A stretch of 64,000 nt of DNA from the NCBI GenBank assembly GCA_947488625.1, contig CANKZR010000001.1, forward strand, positions 1,178,001-1,242,000, given 5' to 3'. Below, piece after piece: positions 17,415-28,490 of the stretch. This DNA comes from an uncultured Sphingomonadaceae bacterium (lineage in GTDB: Bacteria > Pseudomonadota > Alphaproteobacteria > Sphingomonadales > Sphingomonadaceae). A program made the position numbers and the translations under genes. The stretch's first letter is position 1. Each line of letters opens with the position of its first letter. A model generated the notes under the pieces. The model was not told the DNA's origin and searched no databases. It saw nothing but the letters and a program-made list of their open reading frames with translations.

Positions 17415-18157
17415 TCCGTTCGGCATTCACGATCGCGGCCGTATTTCTCGGACTCTCCGCAGTCCCTTCGCAGGCACAGGATGCGAACGAGAACAACAAT
17501 GGTTTGCAGACCGGAACGCGTTTTGAACGTGAGCCGGAAACTGCCGACGCGGCCCAAGCGCGCTGGATGCAGAAGCGCGTCGCGAATTGCGTGTTCAATC
17601 GCAACAAGGACGAAGCACGCGAAATCCTCGCGAACAGCAATTTCTACTCAATTCAGTTCGACGATTTCGATCAGGATCCGGAGACCCTTTTCGATGATCT
17701 GAACGTGGATTTCTGCATCGGTCGTCTAATGCGCGGTGCCGACAACCGGGCCTATTACACCTATATGCAGATTCAGTACTCCACCTTGCGCAATCTGCTT
17801 GCCGAGGAAGCCTATCTGCAGGATTTCGACGGTCCTCCGAAGATCGACTCCGCTACGCCTCGGGATGTCGCGGGTCGGTTCGACGGGATGCGAGTTCACC
17901 CGCAGATCAGCACCATGGCATCGCTTGCCGATTGCCTTACTTATCATGCCAGCGCGCAGACCCACGATCTGCTTCGGGCGCGTCCCGGATCGGATGACGA
18001 GGACGAAGCTATCACGGCACTTGGGCCGGTGATTGTTTCCTGCGCCGATACACAAGAGCAGCAATTGCAAATTCCAACCTCGCTCATTCGCCAGATGGCT
18101 GCCGATGGCCTTTGGTCGCGAAGCTACTACGGCTCGACCGCCGCAGGAGAGGGCTAA
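17411..18157 (+). CDS. Secreted protein of unknown function inside nuo operon
   Basis: 248 residues with an N-terminal signal peptide ([20 protein letters not shown], cleavage near AQA-QD). The mature protein is acidic and predicted mostly helical. It has four cysteines spread over the chain ([37 protein letters not shown]), suggesting periplasmic disulphides. It overlaps nuoF by ATGA and nuoG by one base (TAATG). It is not a complex I core subunit and I recognise no domain. Confidence 0.8.
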   Translation: MIRSAFTIAAVFLGLSAVPSQAQDANENNNGLQTGTRFEREPETADAAQARWMQKRVANCVFNRNKDEAREILANSNFYSIQFDDFDQDPETLFDDLNVDFCIGRLMRGADNRAYYTYMQIQYSTLRNLLAEEAYLQDFDGPPKIDSATPRDVAGRFDGMRVHPQISTMASLADCLTYHASAQTHDLLRARPGSDDEDEAITALGPVIVSCADTQEQQLQIPTSLIRQMAADGLWSRSYYGSTAAGEG

Positions 18158-20145
18158 TGCCGACAGTCAAAGTAGACGGACACGAAATCGAAGTCCCAGA
18201 CGGCGCGACCGTCCTCCAGGCCTGCGAACTTGCGGGCAAGGAAATCCCGCGTTTCTGCTATCACGAGCGTCTGAGCATCGCGGGCAACTGCCGCATGTGC
18301 CTTGTCGAAGTGAAGCCCGGCCCGCCCAAGCCACAGGCATCGTGCGCCCTGCCTGCAACAGAGGGGCAGGAAATCCGCACCGATAGCGAGATGGTGAAGA
18401 CCGCGCGCGAAGGCGTGATGGAATTCCTGCTCATCAACCACCCGCTCGATTGCCCGATCTGCGATCAGGGTGGCGAGTGTGACCTGCAGGATCAGGCCAT
18501 GATGTATGGCCGCGGTGCCACACGCTATCACGAGAACAAGCGCGCCGTGACGGAAAAGTTCATGGGCCCGCTGATCAAGACGATCATGACCCGCTGCATT
18601 CATTGCACCCGCTGCGTTCGCTTCTCGGAAGAGATTGCCGGCGTGGACGAGATCGGCGCGCTCTATCGCGGCGAGGACATGCAGATCACCACCTATCTGG
18701 AGCAGGCGGCCAAGCACGAGCTTTCCGCCAATGTGATCGACCTGTGTCCGGTCGGCGCGCTCACCAGCGGCCCCTATGCGTACGAATCGCGTCCGTGGGA
18801 ACTGAAGAAGACGATGGGCATCGATGTCTCCGATGCAGTTGGCTCCAACATCCGGATCGACAGCCGAGGGCGCGAAGTCCTGCGCGTTCTGCCGCGCGTG
18901 AACGACGACGTGAACGAGGAATGGATTTCGGACAAGGCACGCTACCAGGTCGATGGCCTGACGCGTCGCCGCCTCGACAAGGTGTGGATCCGCAAGAACG
19001 GCAAGCTGACAGAAGCGAGCTGGGACGAAGCGTTCAAGAAGATCGCGCGCGAAAAGCCGGGCAAGGGCATTGCCGCTATCGCGGGCGATCTGGTGGATTG
19101 CGAAACGATGTTCGCGGCAAAGGCGCTGCTTAATGCGTCAGGCTCCGACCTCGTCGAAAGCCGACAGACGGGAATGGACTACGATGTGTCCAACCTGGCG
19201 GCGGTCAATTTCAACAGCACCTTTGCCGGGATCGAGGATGCCCAGGCCATTCTGATCGTCGGCAGCCAGATCCGCTGGGAAGCGCCGCTAATCAATGTAC
19301 GCCTGCGCAAGGCCGTGAAGCGCGGCGCAAAGGTCTTCGTGGTCGGACCCGAGTGGGATACCACCTATCCGACCGAGTTCCTGGGCGAAGACGCAAGCGT
19401 CCTGGGCAATCTGCCATCGCAGGTTTCGGATGCTTTCAGGGATGCGGAAAATTCTGCCGTCATCCTGGGCGCAGGCGGTTTCGCCGCAGGTGCACACGGT
19501 GCGGCAATGCACGCTGCCGAGCAGCTTGGTGCGACGTTCAATGCGCTCCACACGGCTGCTGCCCGCATGGGCGCTCTGATGCTGGGCTTTGCCAGCAAGG
19601 GCGGCATTGCGGATATCGTGGCGGCCAAGCCGAAGGTGGTCCTGTCGCTTGGCGCGGATGAAGTGGACTGGAGCCAGTTTGCAGGTTCGCTCAAGGTATA
19701 CATCGGCCACCATGGCGATAAGGGCGCCCACGCAGCCGACATCATCCTGCCGGCGTCAGCCTATACGGAAAAGGCCGGAACCTACGTGAACACCGAAGGC
19801 CGCGTGCAGATGTCCGACAAGGCAATCTTCGCGCCCGGCGATGCACGCGAGGACTGGACGATCCTGCGCGCACTCGCCGATGCACTGGGCGTAAACGTGG
19901 GTTTCGACAGCTTCGACGAGTTGCGCACTGCGATGATTGCCGAAGTGCCCGCTCTGGGCGAGGAAGGTCTGGCCAACTACGGTACGATTTCCGCAGCGCC
20001 TGCAGGTGTGACGGCCTCGGGAACGATCGGCTATCCGATCAAGGACTTCTACCTCACCAACTCCATCGCCCGCGCGAGCGTGGTGATGCAGCGCTGTTCG
20101 GACGAACTGCTGCACGGTGATTCGGTGAAGGAGGCCGCGGAATGA
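18157..20145 (+). CDS. nuoG: NADH-quinone oxidoreductase subunit G
   Basis: 662 residues. NuoG is the large Fe-S subunit of the NADH module. An N-terminal [2Fe-2S] domain has [19 protein letters not shown]. It is followed by the His/Cys ligand segment [19 protein letters not shown], the [4Fe-4S] segment [11 protein letters not shown], and [15 protein letters not shown]. The rest is a molybdopterin-oxidoreductase-like domain without cofactor. The start is the ATG in the TAATG overlap; the frame upstream to 18112 is shadow. The stop overlaps nuoH (ATGA). Confidence 0.97.
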   Translation: MPTVKVDGHEIEVPDGATVLQACELAGKEIPRFCYHERLSIAGNCRMCLVEVKPGPPKPQASCALPATEGQEIRTDSEMVKTAREGVMEFLLINHPLDCPICDQGGECDLQDQAMMYGRGATRYHENKRAVTEKFMGPLIKTIMTRCIHCTRCVRFSEEIAGVDEIGALYRGEDMQITTYLEQAAKHELSANVIDLCPVGALTSGPYAYESRPWELKKTMGIDVSDAVGSNIRIDSRGREVLRVLPRVNDDVNEEWISDKARYQVDGLTRRRLDKVWIRKNGKLTEASWDEAFKKIAREKPGKGIAAIAGDLVDCETMFAAKALLNASGSDLVESRQTGMDYDVSNLAAVNFNSTFAGIEDAQAILIVGSQIRWEAPLINVRLRKAVKRGAKVFVVGPEWDTTYPTEFLGEDASVLGNLPSQVSDAFRDAENSAVILGAGGFAAGAHGAAMHAAEQLGATFNALHTAAARMGALMLGFASKGGIADIVAAKPKVVLSLGADEVDWSQFAGSLKVYIGHHGDKGAHAADIILPASAYTEKAGTYVNTEGRVQMSDKAIFAPGDAREDWTILRALADALGVNVGFDSFDELRTAMIAEVPALGEEGLANYGTISAAPAGVTASGTIGYPIKDFYLTNSIARASVVMQRCSDELLHGDSVKEAAE

Positions 20146-21275
20146 CCGAATACTTCATCTCGCAGGGTATGGATGAAAGCTGGGCGATCTTCGTCGCTTC
20201 GGTCGTCGGCATTCTTGCAATTGCCTTGCCGCTGATGCTGGCGGTGGCGATGGTGATTTATGTGGACCGCAAGGTGTGGGCCGCGATCAACCTGCGGCGC
20301 GGGCCGAACGTGGTTGGCCCCTTCGGCCTGCTGCAATCCTTCGCGGACGGGTTGAAGGTGTTCCTGCAGGAAACCATCATTCCGAGTGCCTCCAACAAGG
20401 GCATCTTCCTGCTCGCGCCGATCATTACCTTCACGGTGGCGCTGCTGGCCTGGGCGGTGATCCCCTTCGATGCTGGCGTGGTGCTGGCAGACATCAACGT
20501 CGGCCTGTTGTACATCCTCGCGATCTCGTCGCTGTCGGTTTACGGCGTGACGATGGCGGGCTGGGCGTCCAACTCCAAGTACCCGTTCTTTTCCGCCATG
20601 CGCGCTGCTGCGCAGATGATTTCCTATGAAGTCTCTATCGGCTTCATCCTGGTATGCGTGGTGCTGTATGCAGGTACCTTCAACCTCTCAGCTATTGTCG
20701 AGATGCAGCGCGGCCACGGCTTGGGATTCGTGAACGGCTACTGGTTCAACCTGCTGCTGTTCCCGATGTGGGTGGTGTTCTTCATCTCCAGCCTTGCCGA
20801 AACGCAGCGCGTTCCGTTCGACCTGACCGAAGCGGAAAGCGAACTTGTGGCAGGCTATCAGACCGAATACTCCTCCATGGCCTTCGCGCTGTTCTGGTTG
20901 GGTGAATATGCCAACATCCTGCTGATGTGCGCGCTCAACACGCTGCTGTTCTTCGGTGGCTGGCTGCCGCCGGTGGAGATCGAGTTCCTCTACTGGGTGC
21001 CGGGCATCGTCTGGTTCTTGCTGAAGACGTTTTTCTTCTTCTTCATGTTCAGCTGGGTGATGGCGACCGTGCCGCGCTATCGCTACGACCAGTTGATGCG
21101 GCTTGGCTGGAAAGTGTTCCTGCCCATGAGCCTCATCTTCGTCTTCCTGATTTCCGGTTGGCTGATGCTTACGCGGTATGATGACCCCGATTATGATTGT
21201 GTCCCGGTTGCCGTAGAAGGCACCACCGGCACCGACGATGCCGTGCTGTGCGGTCCTGAAAGAATTGTTCCATGA
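20142..21275 (+). CDS. nuoH: NADH-quinone oxidoreductase subunit H
   Basis: 377 residues with about eight membrane helices. NuoH links the peripheral and membrane arms and helps form the quinone tunnel. Conserved parts are [40 protein letters not shown] and [20 protein letters not shown]. About 25 residues extend past the last helix ([20 protein letters not shown]), with two cysteines. It overlaps nuoG and nuoI by ATGA. Confidence 0.97.
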   Translation: MTEYFISQGMDESWAIFVASVVGILAIALPLMLAVAMVIYVDRKVWAAINLRRGPNVVGPFGLLQSFADGLKVFLQETIIPSASNKGIFLLAPIITFTVALLAWAVIPFDAGVVLADINVGLLYILAISSLSVYGVTMAGWASNSKYPFFSAMRAAAQMISYEVSIGFILVCVVLYAGTFNLSAIVEMQRGHGLGFVNGYWFNLLLFPMWVVFFISSLAETQRVPFDLTEAESELVAGYQTEYSSMAFALFWLGEYANILLMCALNTLLFFGGWLPPVEIEFLYWVPGIVWFLLKTFFFFFMFSWVMATVPRYRYDQLMRLGWKVFLPMSLIFVFLISGWLMLTRYDDPDYDCVPVAVEGTTGTDDAVLCGPERIVP

Positions 21276-21757
21276 ACGTCGCCCATCTCATCAAGTCTTT
21301 CACCCTGTGGGAATTCGTGAAGGCGCATGCCCTCACGCTGAAGTATTTCTTCAAGCCCAAGGTGACGATCAACTACCCGTTCGAGAAGAACCCGCTTAGC
21401 CCGCGCTTTCGCGGTGAGCATGCGCTGCGTCGCTATCCCAACGGGGAAGAGCGCTGCATCGCCTGCAAGCTGTGCGAGGCCGTGTGTCCGGCGCAGGCTA
21501 TCACCATCGAGAGCGAACCGCGTTCGGATGGCAGCCGCCGCACCACGCGTTACGACATCGACATGACCAAGTGCATCTACTGCGGCTTCTGTCAGGAAGC
21601 ATGCCCGGTGGATGCCGTGGTGGAAGGGCCGAACTTCGAATACGCGACCGAAACGCGTGAAGAACTGCTCTATGACAAGGCAAAACTGCTGGCAAACGGG
21701 GACAAGTGGGAGCGGGCCATCGCCGCGAACCTTGAAGCCGACGCGCCCTACCGCTAA
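21272..21757 (+). CDS. nuoI: NADH-quinone oxidoreductase subunit I
   Basis: 161 residues. NuoI holds the two [4Fe-4S] clusters N6a and N6b. Both ferredoxin motifs are complete: [16 protein letters not shown] and [16 protein letters not shown]. An amphipathic N-terminal helix region precedes them. It starts in an ATGA overlap with nuoH. The next gene, nuoJ, begins after 30 bp with its own AAGGGG box. Confidence 0.97.
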   Translation: MNVAHLIKSFTLWEFVKAHALTLKYFFKPKVTINYPFEKNPLSPRFRGEHALRRYPNGEERCIACKLCEAVCPAQAITIESEPRSDGSRRTTRYDIDMTKCIYCGFCQEACPVDAVVEGPNFEYATETREELLYDKAKLLANGDKWERAIAANLEADAPYR

Positions 21758-21787
21758 CCGCGCCGCAAGACTCGTAAGGGGCTCACT

Positions 21788-22405
21788 TTGACCGTCTTCG
21801 CTTTCTATCTGTTTGCAGCACTGATGCTCGCCTCCGGCGCGTTCACCATCTTTGCCCGCAACCCGGTGCATTCCGTGCTCTGGCTGATCCTCGCTTTTTT
21901 CAATGCGGCAGGCCTGATGATCCTTGTCGGGGCAGAGTTCCTCGCCATGCTGCTGGTGGTGGTTTACGTCGGCGCCGTTGCCGTGCTGTTCCTGTTCGTG
22001 GTGATGATGCTCAACATCGATTTTGCCGAAATGCGCGCAGGCTTCATGAAGAACGCGCCGCTGGGCGTGGCCATCGCGGTGGTTCTGCTGGCGGAACTGG
22101 TCCTGGGCATCGGTGCCTACCGCGCAGGCGCGCTGGAGCTAGGTGTTCCCGATGGCAGTGCCGCGCCGCTGCTGGGCGAAAGCAATATCGAGAGCCTGGG
22201 CGCTCTGCTCTACGGAAATTACCTGTTCCTGTTTGAAACCTCGGGCATCATCCTGCTGGTGGCGATGATCGGCGCAATCGTGCTGACGCACCGCGAGCAG
22301 CGTAACACTCGCGGCCATCAGGACATCGGCAAGCAGAATGCGCGCCGTCCCGAGGACGCGACGCGCAATGTCAGCCCCGAGATCGGGAAAGGGGTCGAGC
22401 TATGA
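21788..22405 (+). CDS. nuoJ: NADH-quinone oxidoreductase subunit J
   Basis: 205 residues with five membrane helices, next to NuoH and NuoK in the membrane arm. The family segment [20 protein letters not shown] is clear. The start is TTG at 21788, with AAGGGG about 7 bases upstream; [20 protein letters not shown] is the usual N terminus. The C-terminal 40 residues are polar. It overlaps nuoK by ATGA. Confidence 0.95.
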   Translation: MTVFAFYLFAALMLASGAFTIFARNPVHSVLWLILAFFNAAGLMILVGAEFLAMLLVVVYVGAVAVLFLFVVMMLNIDFAEMRAGFMKNAPLGVAIAVVLLAELVLGIGAYRAGALELGVPDGSAAPLLGESNIESLGALLYGNYLFLFETSGIILLVAMIGAIVLTHREQRNTRGHQDIGKQNARRPEDATRNVSPEIGKGVEL

Positions 22406-22707
22406 TCGGTATCGAACATTACATCGTGGTGAGCTCGATCCTCTTCGTGCTCGGCGTGTTAGGGATTTTCCTCAACCGCAAGAACATCATCATCATCCTG
22501 ATGGCGATCGAACTCATCCTGCTCTCGGTGAATCTCAACCTCGTGGCTTTCAGCGCCTACCTGAATGATCTGACCGGACAGATTTTCGCCATGTTCGTAC
22601 TCACCGTGGCCGCGGCAGAAGCTGCCATCGGCCTCGCGATCCTCGTCACCTATTTCCGTAACCGCGGCACCATCGCGGTGGACGACGTAAACCGGATGAA
22701 GGGATAG
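22402..22707 (+). CDS. nuoK: NADH-quinone oxidoreductase subunit K
   Basis: 101 residues with three membrane helices, a normal NuoK (MrpC-like). Conserved acidic residues in the membrane are seen in [18 protein letters not shown] and [18 protein letters not shown]; they belong to the proton-translocation path. It overlaps nuoJ by ATGA and is followed by nuoL after 3 bp. Confidence 0.96.
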   Translation: MIGIEHYIVVSSILFVLGVLGIFLNRKNIIIILMAIELILLSVNLNLVAFSAYLNDLTGQIFAMFVLTVAAAEAAIGLAILVTYFRNRGTIAVDDVNRMKG

Positions 22708-22710
22708 ACC

Positions 22711-24768
22711 TTGAACTCGATCCTTATCATCGTCTTCGCGCCACTACTGGCCGCGATTATCGCCGGGTTGGGTGGCCGTATTATTGGCCACACCGCTGCC
22801 AAGGTGCTGACCACGGGTGCGCTGTTTCTCGCGTGCGGATTAAGCTGGCCGATTTTCCTGTCGTTTGTCGGCGGGGATGCGCAAGCCAGCGTATTGCCGG
22901 TGCTGAAATGGGTGCAGTCGGGTGACATGACCTTCGATTGGGCCCTGCGTGTCGACACGCTGACAGCCGTTATGCTGGTGGTGATCACCAGCGTCTCCGC
23001 ACTCGTCCACCTCTACAGCTGGGGCTACATGGATGAGGACCCGGATCAGAGCCGGTTCTTCGCCTATCTCTCGCTGTTTACCTTCGCCATGCTGATGCTG
23101 GTGACGGCGAACAACCTGGTGCAGATGTTCTTCGGTTGGGAAGGCGTGGGCCTCGCCAGCTATCTGCTGATCGGTTTCTGGTACAAGAAGCCTTCGGCCA
23201 ATGCTGCCGCCATCAAGGCTTTCGTAGTGAACCGCGTGGGTGACCTTGGCTTCATGCTCGGCATCTTCGGCACCTTCCTTGTGTTTCAGACGACAAGCAT
23301 TCCTGAAATCCTGGCGGCAGCGCCGGCAATGCAGGGCAGCACCATTACCTTCATGGGTGCGCGCTGGGATACGATGACAATCCTGTGTCTGCTGCTGTTC
23401 ATCGGCGCGATGGGCAAGTCCGCGCAACTTGGTCTGCACACGTGGCTGCCCGACGCGATGGAAGGGCCGACGCCCGTTTCTGCGCTGATCCACGCCGCGA
23501 CCATGGTGACCGCGGGCGTGTTCATGGTGTGCCGCCTGTCGCCGTTGTTCGAAGCCGCGCCTGCGGCTCTGGCCGTGGTGACGATCATCGGCGCTGCCAC
23601 CTGCCTTTTCGCCGCGACGATTGGTACCACGCAGTGGGATATCAAGCGCGTGATCGCCTATTCCACCTGTTCGCAGCTGGGCTACATGTTCTTTGCTGCC
23701 GGTGTGGGCGCCTATGGCGCGGCGATGTTCCACCTCTTCACGCACGCCTTCTTCAAGGCACTGCTGTTCCTGGGTGCTGGCTCGGTCATCCACGCCATGC
23801 ATCACGAGCAGGACATGCGCTACTACGGCGGCCTGCGTAAGAAGATCCCCTTCACCTTCTGGGCTATGATGTTCGGCACTCTGGCGATCACCGGGCTTGG
23901 CATCTACGATCTGCACATCGGTTTCGCCGGGTTCTGGTCCAAGGATGCCATCCTGGAAGTGTCTTACGCCGCTGGAGGGCACGGAACCGGCGCATTCTGG
24001 GTCGGCGCCTTCGCCGCGCTGCTCACGAGCTTCTACTCCTGGCGTCTCATGTTCCTTACCTTCTGGGGCAAGCCGCGCTGGATCGAGAGCGAGCACATTC
24101 AGCATGCGGTCCATCATGGACATGACGAGCCTGAAGAAGCCAATCCCGCTTCGCAGGAAGATTCAGGTCACGATGTCGCGCACACCGTACCCGATCCCGC
24201 GCATGGCGACGGCACCGGAGGCTATCATCCACACGAAAGTCCGCTGACGATGCTGGTGCCTCTTGGCATCCTGTCGATCGGTGCAATCTTCGCAGGGCAG
24301 TTCTTTGCTGGCTCCTTCCTCGATAGCGCCAGCTTCTGGAACGGTTCGATCGCCTATAACGCGGAACTGATGCACGCGATGCATGAGGTGCCCAAGTGGG
24401 TGAAGTACACGGCGCTTGTCGTCATGCTCATCGGTCTGTTCCTTGCGTGGCTCGCCTACATCCGCAGCACTGATCTGCCGCGCAAGACGGCGGAGCAGCT
24501 CGGCCCGATCTACAATTTCGTGTTCAACAAGTGGTATTTCGACGAGCTCTATAATCTTATCTTCGTGAAGCCCGCTTTCTGGCTCGGTCGCATCTTCTGG
24601 AAGAAGGGTGATGAGGGCACGATTGACCGCTTTGGCCCCAATGGCGTTGCCTGGGTGGTTGAACGGGGAAGCCATTACGCGAAGAGCGTCCAGTCCGGTT
24701 ATCTTACGAGTTACGCCCTGATCATGCTGCTTGGCCTTGTTGCCGCTATCACCTGGGTGCTGTTCTGA
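22711..24768 (+). CDS. nuoL: NADH-quinone oxidoreductase subunit L
   Basis: 685 residues, one of the three antiporter-like proton pumps of complex I, with the long lateral helix at the C terminus. Conserved parts are [39 protein letters not shown] and [14 protein letters not shown] loop near residues 455-510 is His- and Glu-rich (about ten histidines), starting [15 protein letters not shown]. The start is TTG at 22711. The stop overlaps nuoM by TGATG. Confidence 0.96.
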   Translation: MNSILIIVFAPLLAAIIAGLGGRIIGHTAAKVLTTGALFLACGLSWPIFLSFVGGDAQASVLPVLKWVQSGDMTFDWALRVDTLTAVMLVVITSVSALVHLYSWGYMDEDPDQSRFFAYLSLFTFAMLMLVTANNLVQMFFGWEGVGLASYLLIGFWYKKPSANAAAIKAFVVNRVGDLGFMLGIFGTFLVFQTTSIPEILAAAPAMQGSTITFMGARWDTMTILCLLLFIGAMGKSAQLGLHTWLPDAMEGPTPVSALIHAATMVTAGVFMVCRLSPLFEAAPAALAVVTIIGAATCLFAATIGTTQWDIKRVIAYSTCSQLGYMFFAAGVGAYGAAMFHLFTHAFFKALLFLGAGSVIHAMHHEQDMRYYGGLRKKIPFTFWAMMFGTLAITGLGIYDLHIGFAGFWSKDAILEVSYAAGGHGTGAFWVGAFAALLTSFYSWRLMFLTFWGKPRWIESEHIQHAVHHGHDEPEEANPASQEDSGHDVAHTVPDPAHGDGTGGYHPHESPLTMLVPLGILSIGAIFAGQFFAGSFLDSASFWNGSIAYNAELMHAMHEVPKWVKYTALVVMLIGLFLAWLAYIRSTDLPRKTAEQLGPIYNFVFNKWYFDELYNLIFVKPAFWLGRIFWKKGDEGTIDRFGPNGVAWVVERGSHYAKSVQSGYLTSYALIMLLGLVAAITWVLF

Positions 24769-26300
24769 TGGGCGGCTTTCCTATTCTTTCCGTCATGCTT
24801 CTGGTGCCGCTGCTGGGCGCCATTGCCTGCCTGTTCCTCGATGCGAAGCCCGCCCGCATGGTGGCGCTGCTTGCCACGCTGATCGATCTGGCGCTGGGCA
24901 TCGTGCTGTGGGCCAATTACGATATCGGCGGTGCGCAGTGGCAGTTTACCGAAAGCGCAGGACTGTTCGCAGGCTTCGACTATGCGCTCGGCATCGATGG
25001 CATTGCACTGATGCTCATCATGCTCAGCGTGTTCCTGATGCCGATCTGCATCGGGGCAAGCTGGGAAGCCATTACAAAGCGCGTAGGCGAATACATGGCC
25101 GCTTTTCTGCTGATGGAAGTGCTGATGATCGGCGTGTTCGCCGCGCAGGATATCTTCCTGTTCTACATCTTCTTCGAAGCAGGCCTTATCCCGATGTACC
25201 TGATTATCGGTGTGTGGGGCGGCCAGAACCGCATTTACGCGGCCTACAAGTTCTTCCTCTACACGCTGCTTGGCTCTGTCCTGATGCTGATCGCAATGCT
25301 GTGGATGGTGAACGAGGCGGGCACCAGTTCCATTCCCGTCCTGATGGAATATGATTTTGCGCCGGAGGCCCAGACCTGGCTGTGGTTGGCCTTCTTCGCA
25401 AGCTTCGCCGTGAAAATGCCGATGTGGCCGGTACACACCTGGTTGCCGGATGCGCACGTGCAGGCGCCCACGGCAGGCTCTGTAATCCTCGCTGGCGTTC
25501 TGTTGAAGCTTGGCGGCTACGGCTTTATCCGCTTCAGCCTGCCGATGTTCCCCGATGCCAGCGCCGAATTCGGATGGCTGGTGTGGGGCCTTTCGATGAT
25601 CGCGGTTGTTGTCACCAGCCTTATCGCCCTGGTTCAGGCGGACATGAAGAAGCTCATTGCTTATTCTTCAGTCGCGCACATGGCGATCGTGACCGTGGGC
25701 CTGTTCGCTTTCAACGTTCAGGGCCTGGAAGGCGCGATGATGATCATGCTGGGCCACGGTCTGGTATCCGGCGCGCTGTTCCTGTGCGTGGGCGTGATCT
25801 ACGACCGGCTCCATACCCGCGAGATCGATCGCTACGGCGGGCTTGCCATCAATATGCCCGCGTACGCCGCCTTGTTCATGCTGTTCACGATGGCAAGTGT
25901 CGGTTTGCCCGGCACCAGCAACTTCGTGGGTGAGTTCCTCGCTCTTGCCGGCATCTACCAAGTCAACAGCTGGGTCGCCTTTGTCTGTACCACCGGCATC
26001 ATTCTTGGTGCTGCCTACATGCTCTACCTCTACCGCCGCGTCGTGTTCGGCATTCAGAAGAACGCGGATGCAGCGGCCATGCCCGATCTTTCCATGCGCG
26101 AATACCTGCTGCTTGGCCCCATTGCCGCAGCCGTGCTGTGGATGGGCGTCTATCCCGAAAGCTTCCTTGCCCCCATGCGTGCCGATATTGAAATTCTCGA
26201 TACCCGCCTTGCCACTGCTGCGCCAGAAAGCGACGCGCAACTGGCTATTGGAGAAGGCGCGCCGATTGAAGAAGATCTTTCCCACGGGGGAGCGCACTGA
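24768..26300 (+). CDS. nuoM: NADH-quinone oxidoreductase subunit M
   Basis: 510 residues, second antiporter-like pump. Marks include IFFEAGLIPMYLIIGVWGG with the membrane glutamate, the lysine-containing VKMPMWPVHTWLPDAHVQAP, and KLIAYSSVAHMAIVTVG. An acidic tail of about 30 residues ends the protein. It is linked to both neighbours by TGATG overlaps. Confidence 0.97.
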   Translation: MGGFPILSVMLLVPLLGAIACLFLDAKPARMVALLATLIDLALGIVLWANYDIGGAQWQFTESAGLFAGFDYALGIDGIALMLIMLSVFLMPICIGASWEAITKRVGEYMAAFLLMEVLMIGVFAAQDIFLFYIFFEAGLIPMYLIIGVWGGQNRIYAAYKFFLYTLLGSVLMLIAMLWMVNEAGTSSIPVLMEYDFAPEAQTWLWLAFFASFAVKMPMWPVHTWLPDAHVQAPTAGSVILAGVLLKLGGYGFIRFSLPMFPDASAEFGWLVWGLSMIAVVVTSLIALVQADMKKLIAYSSVAHMAIVTVGLFAFNVQGLEGAMMIMLGHGLVSGALFLCVGVIYDRLHTREIDRYGGLAINMPAYAALFMLFTMASVGLPGTSNFVGEFLALAGIYQVNSWVAFVCTTGIILGAAYMLYLYRRVVFGIQKNADAAAMPDLSMREYLLLGPIAAAVLWMGVYPESFLAPMRADIEILDTRLATAAPESDAQLAIGEGAPIEEDLSHGGAH

Positions 26301-27763
26301 TGGATTATGCCAACTCCTTCGCGCTGGTTCTTCCGGAAATCGTTCTTGCACTTTCCGGCCTCTTGCTGCTGCTTGTTGCGGCCTGGGGCGGTGACAAGGC
26401 GGCACGCCTGGTATCCATCGCGGCGGCCGTCGCACTCGGCGGGGCCTTTGCGCTGGCTGCCGTGGCCGTATGCAGCGGCGCGGGCGGACTGGATACGATA
26501 GCCTTTGCCGGCCAGTTCCGCGCCGATGCGTTTGCAGGCCTTGCCAAGCTGATGATCTACGCCGCCAGCGGCGCTGCCCTGATTGTCGCGCCGCGCTTTT
26601 TCGAGCGGGCAGGGGCAATGCGCGCCGAATTCCCCGTGCTGGTGCTGTTTGCCACTCTGGGCATGAGCATCATGGTCTCGGCTGCCGACCTGATGACCCT
26701 GTATATCGGTCTGGAGCTCAACTCGCTTGCCGCCTACGTCCTTGCCGCGATCCTGCGCGATGACGAGCGCAGCTCCGAGGCAGGTCTCAAGTATTTCGTC
26801 CTGGGCGGGCTTGCCTCGGGTATCCTGCTGTTCGGCATGAGCCTGATTTACGGATTTACCGGCACGACGAATTTCGCCGGGATTGCCGTTGCAGTTTCGG
26901 ACGGCCTTTCCCCCGGACAGCTGTTCGGCTTGACGTTTGTTCTCGCAGGTCTCGCTTTCAAGATCAGCGCCGCGCCCTTCCACATGTGGACACCCGACGT
27001 TTACGAGGGCGCACCCACTCCGGTTACGATGTTCTTCGCCAGTGCACCCAAGGTTGCGGCGATCGTCCTGCTGGCGCGCGTCTCGCTGGAAGCTTTCGGC
27101 ACGCAGGATGATGCGTGGCGTCAGATCGTGATCTTTGCCGCGCTGCTATCGATCGTGATCGGTGCACTCGGCGCCATCGGCCAGCAGAACGTGAAGCGGC
27201 TGCTGGCCTATTCATCCATCAACAACGTCGGGTTTATCCTGATCGGGCTTGCTGCCGGTACACAGGCAGGTGCCAGCGCCATGATGGTCTACCTCGCCAT
27301 CTATGTCGTGATGACGATCGGCAGTTTCGTCGCCGTGCTGCTGATGCGCGATGCGAACGGCAACCAGGTGGAGAACGTTTCCGACCTCGCCGGCCTTTCT
27401 ACCACGCGCCCCGTCCTGGCGTGGTGCCTGCTGGCGCTGATGTTCAGTCTTGCCGGCATTCCGCCGCTGTTCGGATTCTGGGGCAAGTTCGTGGTGTTTC
27501 AGGCCGTTGTCGAGGCGGACCTTCTCGCGCTGGCAGCAATCGGTATCGCCGCGTCCGTGATTGGCGCGTTCTATTATATCAAGATCGTGAAAATCATGTT
27601 CTTCGACGAAGCCGGAGATACCGTAAGAGGCGCGGGCGACACGCCGCACTGGTCCTTGCTGGCCATTTGCGCGCTGCTGGTTTCACCGTTGGGCTATCTG
27701 TTGATCGGACCGCTTGGTAATCTGGCGGACATGGCTGCAGCCTCGCTCGCCGTCGCGTTCTGA
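26300..27763 (+). CDS. nuoN: NADH-quinone oxidoreductase subunit N
   Basis: 487 residues, third antiporter-like pump, at the boundary with NuoK. Marks include DLMTLYIGLELNSLAAYVLA, AFKISAAPFHMWTPDVYEGA, KRLLAYSSINNVGFILIGLA and LAGIPPLFGFWGKFVVFQA. It closes the complex I subunits, and birA follows one base after its stop. Confidence 0.97.
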   Translation: MDYANSFALVLPEIVLALSGLLLLLVAAWGGDKAARLVSIAAAVALGGAFALAAVAVCSGAGGLDTIAFAGQFRADAFAGLAKLMIYAASGAALIVAPRFFERAGAMRAEFPVLVLFATLGMSIMVSAADLMTLYIGLELNSLAAYVLAAILRDDERSSEAGLKYFVLGGLASGILLFGMSLIYGFTGTTNFAGIAVAVSDGLSPGQLFGLTFVLAGLAFKISAAPFHMWTPDVYEGAPTPVTMFFASAPKVAAIVLLARVSLEAFGTQDDAWRQIVIFAALLSIVIGALGAIGQQNVKRLLAYSSINNVGFILIGLAAGTQAGASAMMVYLAIYVVMTIGSFVAVLLMRDANGNQVENVSDLAGLSTTRPVLAWCLLALMFSLAGIPPLFGFWGKFVVFQAVVEADLLALAAIGIAASVIGAFYYIKIVKIMFFDEAGDTVRGAGDTPHWSLLAICALLVSPLGYLLIGPLGNLADMAAASLAVAF

Positions 27764-27764
27764 C

Positions 27765-28490
27765 TTGACCGTCACGATCGAGTACATTCCCGAAACCGGC
27801 AGCACCAATGCCGATATGGTTTCGCGTCTTGCGCGCGGTGAACGCGTGCCCGAAGGGCATTGGCTCGTCGCGGACCGCCAGCGCGCCGGACGCGGTCGCC
27901 AGGGTCGCAGCTGGATCGATGCGCCGGGCAACTTCATGGGTTCCACCGTAGTGCGCCTGAATGATCGAGATCCGGCCCCGGCCACGCTAAGTTTCGTGGC
28001 TGCCCTTGCGGTATACGAAGCTGTCTTGCCCAACCTCGCCAATCCGTCGTCCTTGATGCTGAAGTGGCCGAACGACGTCCTGTTGGACGGTGCGAAATTC
28101 TGCGGGCTGCTGCTCGAATGCGAGGCGGAATCTGCCATAGTCGGTATCGGGGTGAACCTCACCGCCGCGCCGACGATTGCGGACCGCAGGGTGAAGGCGC
28201 TTTCCGAACGGGGACCGGCACCTACGCGCAATGCATTCGCGGAACGGCTTGCTGCACAGATGGCTCTCGAAATTCAGCGTTGGCGCGAATTTGGCACTGG
28301 CCCGATCATCAATCGATGGAAGGCCGCCGCCCACACAAAGGGTACGCCGATCAGCGTACACGATGCAGTCGGAAAGCGTTTGTCAGGCACTTACGATGGC
28401 CTCGACGATGACGGCGCGCTACGCTTGCGCCTGCCCGATGGCACCACACATACGGTGCACGCTGGCGATGTCTTGCTGGAGGAACGCTGA
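27765..28490 (+). CDS. birA: Biotin--protein ligase (catalytic type)
   Basis: 241 residues. It attaches biotin to the carboxyl-carrier subunit of acetyl-CoA carboxylase. The biotinyl-AMP loop appears as [20 protein letters not shown], with ETGSTNADM before it and [20 protein letters not shown] after it. There is no N-terminal helix-turn-helix, so it cannot act as the biotin-operon repressor known from E. coli. I chose TTG at 27765, one base after nuoN; the frame open to 27714 inside nuoN is shadow. It overlaps coaX by TGATG. Confidence 0.94.
   Translation: MTVTIEYIPETGSTNADMVSRLARGERVPEGHWLVADRQRAGRGRQGRSWIDAPGNFMGSTVVRLNDRDPAPATLSFVAALAVYEAVLPNLANPSSLMLKWPNDVLLDGAKFCGLLLECEAESAIVGIGVNLTAAPTIADRRVKALSERGPAPTRNAFAERLAAQMALEIQRWREFGTGPIINRWKAAAHTKGTPISVHDAVGKRLSGTYDGLDDDGALRLRLPDGTTHTVHAGDVLLEER

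Noticed and set aside
15846-17426. 526-codon open frame opposite nuoF
   Set aside because: nuoF is certain from its Fe-S and FMN motifs; the antisense frame has no start signal or domain.
22840-24123. 427-codon open frame opposite nuoL
   Set aside because: Composition is dominated by Arg, His, Glu and Gln, as in typical shadow frames; nuoL is unambiguous.
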